Shown here: one piece after another, positions 46,119-57,800 of the stretch
How positions within the stretch are numbered: position 1 is the stretch's first letter
Layout of the letters: each line of letters opens with the position of its first letter
Source of the DNA: Macrocystis pyrifera
Taxonomy: Eukaryota; Sar; Phaeophyceae; Laminariales; Laminariaceae
Assembly (NCBI GenBank): GCA_031763025.1
Contig: JASSKH010000024.1
Location: 7,134,523 to 7,198,522, forward strand
Length of the DNA: 64,000 nt
Direction of reading: 5' to 3'
Translations under genes and position numbers: made by a program
The notes under the pieces: model-generated
What the model saw: only the letters and a program-made list of their open reading frames with translations
The model's database searches: none
Told to the model about the DNA's origin: nothing

Positions 46119-46624
46119 AGTCTGGGGACGAGCCAGCCTTCGTAGATTTGTGTGGTTCGTCCGGAGACGAGGAGGAAGAGAAGGGGCAGACGCTATTGCA
46201 GGGCCCGAAGATGGCGGAGTGGGCATCGACTCAGCCACCGTCCGCGGTCGCCGCCGCAGGTCGCCGCGGTAGAGTCACTGCTGTTTCTGCTGCGAGTGAT
46301 AGTGGTAGTGGTGATGATGGTGGAAGTGGTGTAGGTGGTGATGGAAGTGCTTCTGCTTCCGCTGCTTCCTTGTCTATGGTTGCTAGCCGCGGCAAGGGAA
46401 GCGACTGCCTCGACGGTGACGGCGGTAACGTCGAGGGTCCTCGCGAGAAAAGAGGAGCGGGGTTGTTTGCGGCACAGCAGCTTTTACCGGTGGCAGAAGT
46501 CGTGGTGAAACGTGCGCATGACGCGCTGTTGACAACGAGCGGATGTGTTTCAGGGCAAGCGCCGGTGGAAGGGTACGGCGGCGGAACGGTAGGGGAGGGG
46601 GAACGAGGGATCGGATCGGCGTAA
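46115..46624 (+). CDS. Acidic open segment with SUMO-interacting-like motif
   Basis: This frame encodes MKSGDEPAFVDLCGSSGDEE, a Ser/Gly-rich stretch, and AGLFAAQQLLPVAEVVVKRA before a stop at 46624. V-D-L-C followed by Ser and acidic residues resembles a SUMO-interacting motif. It may be the true C-terminus of the calpain protein reached through an unseen intron, a separate short gene, or chance. Confidence 0.3.
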   Translation: MKSGDEPAFVDLCGSSGDEEEEKGQTLLQGPKMAEWASTQPPSAVAAAGRRGRVTAVSAASDSGSGDDGGSGVGGDGSASASAASLSMVASRGKGSDCLDGDGGNVEGPREKRGAGLFAAQQLLPVAEVVVKRAHDALLTTSGCVSGQAPVEGYGGGTVGEGERGIGSA

Positions 46625-47510
46625 TCGGCCAGGCATAATCATGCACGGAGCCGCTCCAATCGACCCCTCCCCTGGCCTTGAGGCAATTGCCCGGGCAAGG
46701 CGTTGGGTACGGGCGTGTCGTTTTCTAACGTTGTATAAGTATGTGAGCAGTCAGCCCGGTATTTGTGCCTGCCAGGAAAAATTGGACCCCTTGGGTCGAC
46801 GGGGTCGTTAGCATGCGCTCCCTCGACACTGGTTGTGCGCCTGTTTGATGTGATCCGGCGGCAGAACGAGCAGGTCGTGCTAAGAGAGGATGCGCCCTTT
46901 GCATCCAGTTTCACCCCGTCACGAGTGTATCCCGTTCGACAACGCGTAGCTCCAGACTGTACGACCGTGCTCCTCGAGTGCACGCACGTTTTATCTGTTT
47001 GCCAAAAAAGGTGCCAGTACACCTCTGCCGTGCGACGAAGCGTCGCTTCTTGGCTGCCTCGAATCTGCTTCTACTTCAGAGGCACAACAGCGTTTGTGAG
47101 TGTTTTAACTTTCGCAAGTCCAGCTCTAGGGACCACACAAAAGAACAGGTCAAGTGCTAACCTCCCAACCACATACACAGGCACCATTCGTACAGGGGTC
47201 GAACCTAGCCGTAAGAACAACCCGAACCGTAAGAACGACCCGAAAAACGTTCGAGCGGCGTGTTTCACAACTGAAGGACGGGATGGTCCCGTCGAAGACC
47301 ATTTGCTGCAATTTTCTTGATGCTTTGGCTCCGTTCAGGTGGTCCTCCTGGCACCTGCCTGCCAGCGTCGGTAGATGGCTATGCTACTAAAAGCTTCGGC
47401 ATGCCGTCAACCGAAACAATTGCTATCGTTGTGTTTGAGCTCTAAGCTTTGGTAGCTCCAAAGTTAACAAAACCTACATACCAGGTCAGGTATGAGCTAT
47501 ATTCTATTTC
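46625..47510. other. Convergent 3' intergenic region
   Basis: Lies between the ends of the calpain gene and the EF-hand gene. A 185-codon plus-strand frame (46763-47320) spans it but has no recognisable domain or splice context. Both 3' untranslated regions probably lie here. Confidence 0.5.
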
Positions 47511-47769
47511 CTAGTTCTCGCAATCAACATCGCCCAGGCCGTCGCCATGCTCGGGTATTGCGGCTCCCCTGCTCCCGCCGAACGCCTCTGCAATGGAGGT
47601 TGACCGAGATTCGCCGCCCCTGCTGCTCCGGGTAGTGGACCCTGTCGTACTCAGGTCTCGGCGGGGGGTTGTCGATGATTCGCTAGCCGGTGAAAAACGG
47701 CGCGATTTCGACGGGAAAAGCAGCACAGAATCACAACGGGGGCCATAAGCAATATTTGGAACCGTGTCT
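47511..47769 (-). CDS. EF-hand gene last exon
   Basis: After GTGTAG it completes an Arg codon and encodes DTVPNIAYGPRC, a Ser/Arg-rich stretch and the end GDVDCEN. It joins in phase with 48532. Confidence 0.7.
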
Positions 47770-50700
47770 CTACACATGCAAACCCAATCCTCCGTCTCTC
47801 TCTGTATCGTTTTGACTTCAGGTGTACGAGTGGGGGGGGGGGGGGGGTGCGCGGCGCTATCGAGTTCGAAGATATATCTGTTGCTTTTTTGTGTGCTGCT
47901 GTTGACGCTGTCAATACGAATGAATGCCTTTCGATCCCAAAGAGATTTATCGATATGCGGTATGCATGGTAGGCAGTTGCAGCGGTTCCCTTCTCGGCAA
48001 GGCAACACACTCCCGTTCGCGAGACCCTGCGCCGCACCATTGTAGCCCCTTTTAGGGACTTCAGAGTGGGGGGACTGTCGAAAACGAACGACCATTACTG
48101 GCTCACGACTACAGCATCGACCTCACAAATCGGCCTGACCTGCTGGTGTAGGGACGGTGTGTCCGAAATGCAACGCAGGGGAGAGGTACGACTCGCACAT
48201 GTGTTGCACTAACATCGATTCGACTGGTTTTGATCACCCTTACGGTCGTATTGTCTTGCTGTTGTGCTTCTTGCATTATAGACTCTTCACCTCTACTTCT
48301 TTTGGTCGATCGCCACATCGAAAAACTTATCTCTCCAAAGGGAACACCCGGTGACTGAACAAGTCGGCTTGCAATAGGAATGATTGCTATACCTGCACTG
48401 CTGCACGCTATCCTAAATAGAGAGATGGTAATACCACAATTCCCGTGTGTTGGGTCGCTAAACCTGCGTCCCGAAATAATTAGCGAGGACATTTTTTTCA
48501 CATCATCCGAGCACCATCCCGTTTTTCCCACCTGTTCCCCTCTAGATTCTCCAGACCTCTGCTGCCAGCGGAACCTCGGCTGTCACGCATCCCACCCGCG
48601 CATGAACCCGGCCTGGCTATTCCAGACCCGGCATCCCCGGATAAAAACGCCTCTGCCTTCACTCCCGCTGATCCCACGTGGGCATCCCTGGAAGGCGGTG
48701 GGTGTGCGTCGGCGCGCTGTCCCCCGGTGGGCTCCGCACGTGCCCCATCTAACGCTCGTTCCGATGCGGCACGTTGTGTAGACAGTGATGTCACAGAATG
48801 TGTGCCGTCTTGGACATGCGTAGTTATACACGATGGTGGCAGTGACTCGGGCTCTCCCGCGGCAGTAGACAGCGCGGCTCGCTTCGCGTTTCCACTACTA
48901 CCTTCGCTACTGCGGCTTCGCTCTCCCTCTAGTTTAACATGCGGGTGGAAGCGGAGGCCGGAGCCGGAGGCTGACCCAGCTCGGCCGCTGCCTCTACCCT
49001 TCTTTTCCGCCACGCTGCCGCCGCCGCCCTCGCAACGACTTGGATATTCGCTGCTCACAGGCGCGCATTTTTCTGCTGATGATGGCGCCGGTGCTTTCGT
49101 CCGTACACTTTTCCCGGGAGAAAAAAAGTTTGCTTCGTCCCCCTTGCTGTGCTTGTTTTTCCCTCGCCGACGGCCGTGGGTACTCAGGGCACGGATGGTC
49201 ATCTCCTCCTGCATCACAATTACGATCATGCACGTGATGTGGCACCATTCAAAAATTAGATCGGCGGAGGGGGAGCTGAATCCGCCCCCTGGGTGCCAAT
49301 TCAACGAAGGGAAATATTACTGCGCGGGCCTGGGGGAGAGGTCGCGCCACAATATCACGTATGCGCTGCCCTGGATTAAATCGGTGAAAGGCGTTGAGTT
49401 CATTCCAGCTCGAGAGGTCCCAAGGGCATGCGGTCGATTAACCCCTTTGGGAGACCACGAGATAGCGACCAAAACAATGGTTGGTAGATTTGGTGTTTAT
49501 TGGCATCCTACATACGCGCAGCGTGACGGCCCAACAGCACCGGTAGGGAGGATCATGTTGCGCCCCTGCCGTACGACTCCCGTGCATTTCGACTCGGACA
49601 CCAATTCTTATCATCCCCCAATGACGCAGTGGTCGTTACTGCAATGTGGCGTTTCGTTTTCGTCAACGTTTCCCTCTGAAGTCCCAAGAGGGTAAAAAAA
49701 GTGCCTCGGTCGGCAGTCGGGGTTGCCGAATAGGCGCGCAATACGGTGGGACAGTGCGATCGCTGCCAGCCCCACGATGATGAAACCACACGTTAGAGGA
49801 CGTCTGCGTGGGTGAATGGGCGGTCGTGTTCCGCACCATATGCACCCTGCGGTGGAACACGTCCAGTGCCTCGGGAGGGTCCAGAAGTGTGTATACGCAT
49901 CGGTGTCGTTGCGTTCTTCCCCTGCTCTTAAATACACCCAGAGCACAGTTTCGCGTACGGCCATCCTTTGCGGTTACTCGATTTTCATGGGCGTGGTTGT
50001 TTTTCCTGATTTGGTGTTGGCACTAAGTTTCTACGCGGTTCTCGTCCTCAGAAATGGGGACCTCTTGGGCCATGAACGTCTTCATTCGTACAAGGCCGAG
50101 TCTACTGTGCGTGCGATCGTTTTCAACGCCCCCAAAACACGCACGAGAGTTTGAAACTCGCCACGCTCAATAATTGCATTTTCTAAGGAACAACAGCTCG
50201 ACGCTGCTGCTGTTTTTTTACTCGTATATACCCAAAACGTACCTGTTTTTGGCTTCGAAGTGACCAGGTGTACCTTTGTTTTGTTCATTCCCTACTTTCC
50301 AGACCGACAATCCAGAAAATGCATGCCTCCATCCAATCTTAAATATCAACACCTAGGGAACCGCACAGCAACGCATATCGTTAGCGCTGCACTACAATTA
50401 CCTTTCTGAAGGCCAACAGGTCGACACATCTTCTGCCTAACGTTCATGGGTGCGATGACGCTATAGCCAATACCTTCCGGTAAAGGAAGTAACCATCGAA
50501 TCACCCCTACATAGTGCATTCCACGTCCGACTCACTTTGTCGATCTGAGCGAGGAACTCTGCCGTGCTGGCGCTGATCTTAGGCCTGCGTCTCCGCACCG
50601 GTTGGCCGCCCGGCTCGCCGCCGCCGTCGCCAGTGTTTTCGCGGAAACGCCGGCGAGATTTCCCGTTAGAGCTACCTGTGGTGCGCGACCGGCTCCCGCT

Positions 50701-53700
50701 CTTCATACCTTTTCTCGAGGGTCAGTCGGTGTGGGTATATGGGTGTGGGTGTTGGCAATAGATGTTGAAGTGTGTTCTTGAAAAGACTGTACGGGAGAAG
50801 CTAGGAGATTAAGAGGAAATGTTATATTCTTGAAACTATCGTGCGGGAGCAAGTAGGAAACGAAACGTTATGATCTCGAAACGACCGTACATACGGGAGA
50901 AAATGTGAAATAGATGTCAATGCTCTTGAAACGACCGTACGAGAGAGAAACGGTGTGTGACGGCACGGTTGGACTGGGGGGGGGGGGCGCAGTTTTCGTT
51001 TGTGGTCAGCCCATTTCCATGTCCTCCGTGCCCAGCACGGCTCTTCATTGTGCTCGTTCCCAAACCACAGCGCCTACCCGTTTCCTAGCATCCACCGAGC
51101 ACCCTGGCCAGGGTCGATGAAATGGCGCGCACACAGCACTTGTGCGACTCAGACGCCGCCATGGAAATTCCGTAGAAGGGCGATTCCGGTTATTCCTGCT
51201 AACCTGCAGCTTAGAAGGAGAATGCTACTGCAAGGCTACCGGATGTTGTTAATCGTTTAGCGCGCCACTAGGCAATGCTGCCTTTTTTGTTCGCATACCC
51301 TACTGGGTTCGTCCGGTTCACAAGAACTGCAACCATTATCTCGGGACATACTACTCGGAATTTAGTGTGGTAGGCTTTGTTTCGGTAGGTTCAAGAGTTG
51401 ACTCTGAGCTTGGATAAGATAGGGTGCTGCTGTCCTCATAACGGGAATATATTGGCATGGTTGATTTGGAGGGGAAAACTACAACCGGTATACACAGCTT
51501 TTCCTCCGGGCGGGATAAGTCCTGCAACGGAAAAGGCAAGGAACAAAGGGCGTCTCCGTTTATCGTCGCCATTTCTCATCCGCTCCAAATCTGGAACCGA
51601 CACTGACACATGTACATATTGATGCATGCTGCGATAGGGGATCGGAGGGATGCATCTACTTCTTCCGAGTCCTCCTCGCTTGGGGAGCTCTATGACTCGC
51701 CCAAAAACTGATCTTGACAGAAAATAAATGTGCTACTCGTACCTCCCATGGAAAAATCTCATGGCCTAAGTATCATGAAACACAAATGAATGTTTTTTGA
51801 GATGACCAGGCATGCCTTATTGGTTAGTTCCTCAGTTGACGAGTCTCGTCAGTCCCAGTGGCAGTTTGGCCAAAAGATAGATCATGATCTATCTATCTAC
51901 AGTACTGTAGATCATCTAGTTCCTCGCTTGCCGTTGTGAGAGGCTGTGCAAGATCTGTCTCATAGGGCAGATCCAACCCAGGAAACGTGTGCTAGATAGG
52001 GCATGCCGACTATACAGGTCCCCACCGGCGACATGACCTAGACCATACGAAACCAAGAACCTATCTGTCTGCCTTGAAAAAAATAGAACCATCAAGTGGA
52101 AAGCGGTGTTATGTTCGAGGTGTGAACGCTTTTGAGCATCGCATGCCATGTAACTAGCAGCACCAAACGATGGTGCCATCCTAAAACTCGTAGGCCAAGA
52201 CAGCTACAACCCATGGTGAAAACCGGTTGCATCCACCATCAGAACTCTCACCGCTGGACGACGCATCGCTTGAGAACCGCGTCTGCATGGTCTGTCGCCC
52301 CGTCGAACCGGGATCAGACTTGCCTCGGTGCTCGTCGAACGGATCGTGCGACAGAGTGGGCCAAATTACCTGAGGGAATGCGGGGGCAGGGGGGGGGGGG
52401 GGGGGGAGGGGCGAGACGCTCCTGGTGAGGTAATTTTCTATAGTCGGTAATATACTTCCCTTCCATAGACGCGTCGCTTGGCGGCTACACTCCCCCGTGC
52501 AGGACTGACGGGGAATAATGCCCCCGGGTCAGCGATATTTTTTAGTGGGGGAGAGAGGGAGGCGGGGTGAAGGGAAAATAGAGCATTTTTTTTCACCCGT
52601 GAAGAGGAAATATTGCTTCGAGGGACATACCAGGTATACATGACGCACGCAGCACTCAGGCTGCAACGGGAGAAATATTCCGGTTTTGAACCGAGCTTGG
52701 AACTGCGTTTGGCTACGCCGTTTGATGACAATTACAGAGAGGGGCTGTTGTGCCGGGAGAACGGGGAGGGAGGAAGAAAAACTAAAGGTTTCCACGACCC
52801 TTTACTCTTCTTGCCTTGGCCGCGGTCTGTTCTACAAACCGGTCCTCCAGCTTCCGTCGAAACATTTTCTCACGGCTGTCGATGCGGCGCCTTTGTTGCT
52901 TCGCCTCGGTGAGCTTTTTCCCTCTCTCCTCACGCCCCAACCGGAAAAATTCGTGCATCAACTACGCGGCGGTGCGGCACGCGACCAGAAAGCAACGCGA
53001 GGACACAGCGCAGGGTTCCGCACGGAGACCATTGAGAGAACAGCAGACACATTCTCTCCCGAGAAACAGCAGTGTTGACTGAGAGATGGCTATAATCAAA
53101 AGTCGTTTGGACATCTAGGCGTGACAATTGGAGATCAAACGGGGGTGCCAAGGATGTTTTTTAGCGTTGCTGTTCCGTTGATGGAGTTGGTATAGCCTGA
53201 TTCCCCAAATGAAAGCGCGTTATTTCTCGACTTCCGGCTGGATCTTTCAAGAGGTGAGGTATTGTGCACTCTGCTCCCGCAACAGCTGCAGACTGAAGAC
53301 ATACGGTATTTCCAGCCAGCTGGCTGCTTTGTGAATATGACCATTGCAGTCAGCTAGCTGCTGATTGAATACGACCATCGCAGTCTTGCATCCGTACGCG
53401 TAGCAGCATGACTGCAACGGCAGCCGACAGACTCTGGTAGAGACCCGACGCGATGATAGTGCGCACGCACCTCCGTCCCGTCGATAAGCATGCTCTTGTC
53501 TTTATCGAAGGTGGTGAAGATTGCTCCAAGCTCTCCGGGACACAATCGGACTCGAAAGTTCTGCAGCAGCTGCGCGCGGAATGCGGTCGGGTCCATTTTC
53601 ATCTGCCGAGCAAGGGGTGATTTCCGTGCACGCAAGCCCAATTTTTGTTCCGGGGCGGAGGGGGAGAGAGGAGGGGGGGGAGTTAAGCTCAACGCGTTGC

Positions 53701-54474
53701 GACCTAGTGTAGCGCTGGGAAGGTGTCCGAGAGCACCGCTCGGGTTTCTCTTGTATGAAGCTCGTTCCTGAGCAGAACGGCTGGCTAAACTGTCAGCCAT
53801 CTCGTTTCCACTCGGCAAGTAATTTTTTTTTAACATCGGAGCGTCATTCACACAATGATGCGTGGTAGGCTTGAAATGTGGGTGGGATACCCGCCCCTTC
53901 TAGGGACCGGGAGATGGATATTCGAGCCGGCTGAGGCTAACGCAACGAAAACGCACCGTTTATTTTTTCTCGCACGGATACTGTCCGACAATCAAACGGA
54001 GGGTTGGACACCGCCCGCTGCTGTTATACGACACCTGCTGGTCGCGCTCCACGCTACCCCCTCCGCCGCGTTTAAGAGGCCGCAACAGATCCTTTCGGCG
54101 CGGACGGGCATGAAAGACGATATTCAAGTTTGCAGCGCGCTTTTGAGAGGCCGCAACAAATCCTTTCGGCGCGGACGGGCATGAAAGACGATATTCTGGT
54201 TTGCAATCGACAAGCGCCCAACTCAAAAGTCCGTGTGGAGAGTGATACGCTCCCGCCCTACCCAGCCTACCTTGTACGCCTTGGCAGTCGGCTTACCGCA
54301 CCTTGCACTAACCGTTCAATTGCCTTCCACGTGCGGCATCATACAAGGAGGTGGCTAAAGTTTCTCTGGCCTGCTCCCACATGTATGTATGGCGCAGAAG
54401 AAATGATAGTTTGGCTCTGTCGGCGTCTAGGAGTCGTCGGAAACACAGGCCAAAATATTCGTCTTGTTCCTTCA

Positions 54475-54519
<45 letters not shown>

Positions 54520-54764
54520 ACTGTCGTCAACATACTGCTGTTGTTCATGTTCATTCGGCTTCCCCATTTCACCCCGTCGGGAAAGTTACTCGCCATCGTT
54601 TAGCCGCCGACGAAAACGAGCGAGTGCATGCAAAGACGAAAGTCCACGTTGCGCTCGACCTTTGGATAAATGAAGCCAACCAACATGTGGATTGTTTTTT
54701 GGTCCAGGTATTCAAGCACTTGAGCGGCCGCTCACAGCCCGGAGACAAGACCCGCGTCGAGAAC

Positions 54765-54800
<36 letters not shown>

Positions 54801-57800
54801 CCTCCCTCGTTCGACGCTGTCATCCATATGCAAGAAAGGTCTCCTCACAAGCGGTTCTTATGGAGATATAGTGCGTCATGCGAGTTGCCGAATACCTCAC
54901 GGCGCTTCGATCTTGGTGCAAGCGATGTCTGCCTGGTCGGTGGAAACCCGACGGTCTCCTTCCGGCATTATCAGGATGCAAGGGTATATGGCCATACGAC
55001 TACGGCCACGCACGATTAATAGTACACCCCCCCCCCCCCCCCCCCGCCCCGACCCCGGCACTGTAGGGATGGCGAGGATGCTTGCGATATATGGGTGTAC
55101 TTGAGAAGCTATAAATGTCACTCAAAACGTGTGGCTTAGACAAAAACTGAAAGTGCTAAGTGCCTCCGATGGACAATGCCAGAGCTTACAGCGATAAGGC
55201 GTGCCTTGACGGTATTCCAGCAATTTTTTAGCTAGTTCCTCAGTCGAGGAGCCTCTTCAGTCTCAGTGACACACCAAAATGGCCACAAAGTGCTACCAAT
55301 CTAGACGTGTTTTATAAGGACCGCTTACTCTTCATGTTTATGTCTAAATGATCCTCACGTTTTCCGTCTAGAGTGGTTAAGGCATGCTATGAGACAGTCC
55401 CTGTTGTAGCGCGCGTCCGAGAGTCTATGGTCATACCACTACGGCCATGCATGACATGAGTACATCCCCCCCCTCTGCCCCCCCGTCTACCCTCCTCCCA
55501 CCCAACGGTGCAATCGCACTCATTAAAGGAGAGCATGCATTGCAAAATACCTACAACAATGAAGAGCCATGCGTTCATGTGTGTACGTACGCCGCTTAGT
55601 TTGGCCGAACCTGAGCTATGCGATCGATGTCCGCTCCGAGACGGACTTTGTCGTACGTGCTGGCCGCCTGCGCGATGAGAGCTGTCCCCCCCCGCTGCAG
55701 CTCCTCCTCCGAGTAGTTCCACTTGACCTTGCACTGCGGAAACGCAAGTACAGTATCGTTGTGTCACGGGAGCAGGGGGGGGGGGGGGGAAGGGAGAAAC
55801 GAAAAATGAAGAAATCCGATCGCCTAGATTGATTGTGTTGTCGTCTTTTTCATTATCCTCTGCTCCTTCTCGGTGCCATTCATAGGCCAATCTGCAGCCA
55901 TAAGTCATCGGTAAACGGTCAGCAGGTGACCCGTCTCTGCACACGTTGGGCCCGGTGTCTCCTTTCGCGCACGGATCGACACCTTTGACGATATTGAAGG
56001 CCTCTTCACTGAACTGTGGATTGCACAAGGCGAAGAAAGACGCGCGAATTCTACTGCAGTCAAATATTGACATACCGGTACGGAATGTTTGCTCGAGAAG
56101 ACAACAAACCATCCGTCGCCGACCGCAACCAACCGTACTTCTACGTTGATCGAGATGGCAATGCGTTAGAACATTGCAAAACTGTAATCGCTTCGTAGTC
56201 AATCAATCCACCCACCAGAACCCAACCGGAACCTACCAGGCGCTGTTCGATCGATCGACACCCACCCACTTGCGTAGTCGCCGTACCCACCCGCCCATCC
56301 GCCTAAACCAGTCCACGTGCAGCAGTATGATTTGTCCCGTTGGTGAGACAGTGGAAGTTGTGAAGTTAAGCGCACAAAGCGTAATTCCCATCGAGTTGGA
56401 GAGCAGGATGGGGTATTGTACCCTGGTCCTCGTTCAGGGGCTGCCTACAACGACGCGTGTGAGTACAGCTACAGCAGTACATGGCTTCCCAAACCGGAAA
56501 CAGAAAATGAAATTGAGCGTCCCCCAAAAAGTTCTGGAAGTGCGTTCCTGCCGTAACATTTCGTCGACGCGTTCGCTCGTATGTAGTTTGGGATCAATGA
56601 GGCCTCTCTGCTGCGATCAGCCGGAGACTCTCACCCGGGGTTACTACTCCCGCGTTGGTTGTCTGGCAATAAACGCGGCGCCTCGTCGCTGAGAGTAGTT
56701 ACTCCGGTAAAATAAATAGGCGGGCGGGCGGGCGGGAGGGCGGGTCCATACTGACGACACTGGAATCAGTTCACCGGTCGCATGCGCCGAAAAGAGGCGC
56801 ACCTGATAATTCCTGAGGTCTCCGTGCCCCCCCACCTGAAACACGACATCGAAAACCCCCCCCGTAAATGCTACCCGATGAGCAATGTCCTGGCTATAAA
56901 CTTATTTATTGAAAAACAACGAAAACGATGTCCCGGCTTCATGAACACCTTTGAGATCCCAAGAAAGCGACAGCAATGGTTGGCAACTTCGGTGGTATCA
57001 ACCATCTACGGCATTAACCATCTACGAGCAGGGTGAGCGCCCAGTAGTACTGGTAGGGAGGGTCACGTTGCGCTCGTGCCGTACGCCTCCTCTCATCGTA
57101 AACACGGGACACCAACTTGTATCTTCCCTCAATCAAGCAGTCATCGCTGCTGTAATCGTCACTCTTTATATCGTCATTTTTTCCCCCCCCCTCTGGAGTC
57201 CCAAGAAGGTTAAGTGCTTTATCGAAAAATCGAGAAAACACACACTCACAGATGGTATTCCAGCGGGAATGATAGTTCTTCAGCTGGGGGTTTCCGTCAG
57301 CCATGAATATTCTGGCCAAAACGTTTTATTCTTCACCCCTACCGTCGGATACGTCTACTGCTGTACTCACCTTGGAGTTGTCCCTCATTCTCAACATCAG
57401 GGCCTCCTCCTGTTCCTGCTTCCGCCTTCTAGCCCTGTCGTCCCTCCTGTTACCCTCGGCCACTTTCGCGTACTGCCTCTCTCTCCCCAACGCGTGGAAC
57501 CTTTTGTCAAAGGGACGATTTTTTGACAGCGGCCACGAATGGGAGAAATGTTTTCGGGGGTGACCTCTTCTTCTTGTCTTGCATGAAAGAATGGTGGCGT
57601 GGAGAGGCTTTGTCTCTGTGAAGAGGAGATGACAGAGGTGGCACTGAAGTGTCTATGGAAATCACTTGTGATGGAGAGCATAGTTTAAAGAGGCACTCAT
57701 GTGGCCATTGTGGAAAGATGGTTGATCTGAGAGATCAAGAGACGACACACACAAGAGGAGGAGAAAAAGCGAAGAAGTGAACACTCGAAGTTCATATGCT

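Noticed and set aside
46763..47320. Plus-strand frame of 185 codons
   Set aside because: It has no recognisable domain or splice partner, and it lies where two 3' untranslated regions should meet.
48727..49695. Plus-strand frame of 322 codons, the longest in the window
   Set aside because: Its first part lies antisense to the EF-hand gene's 48532-49208 exon, and its second part crosses a dispersed repeat. No domain or splice context supports it.
55387..56202. Minus-strand frame of 271 codons
   Set aside because: Only 55611-55733 is supported as coding, and in a different frame. The rest contains a repeat copy.
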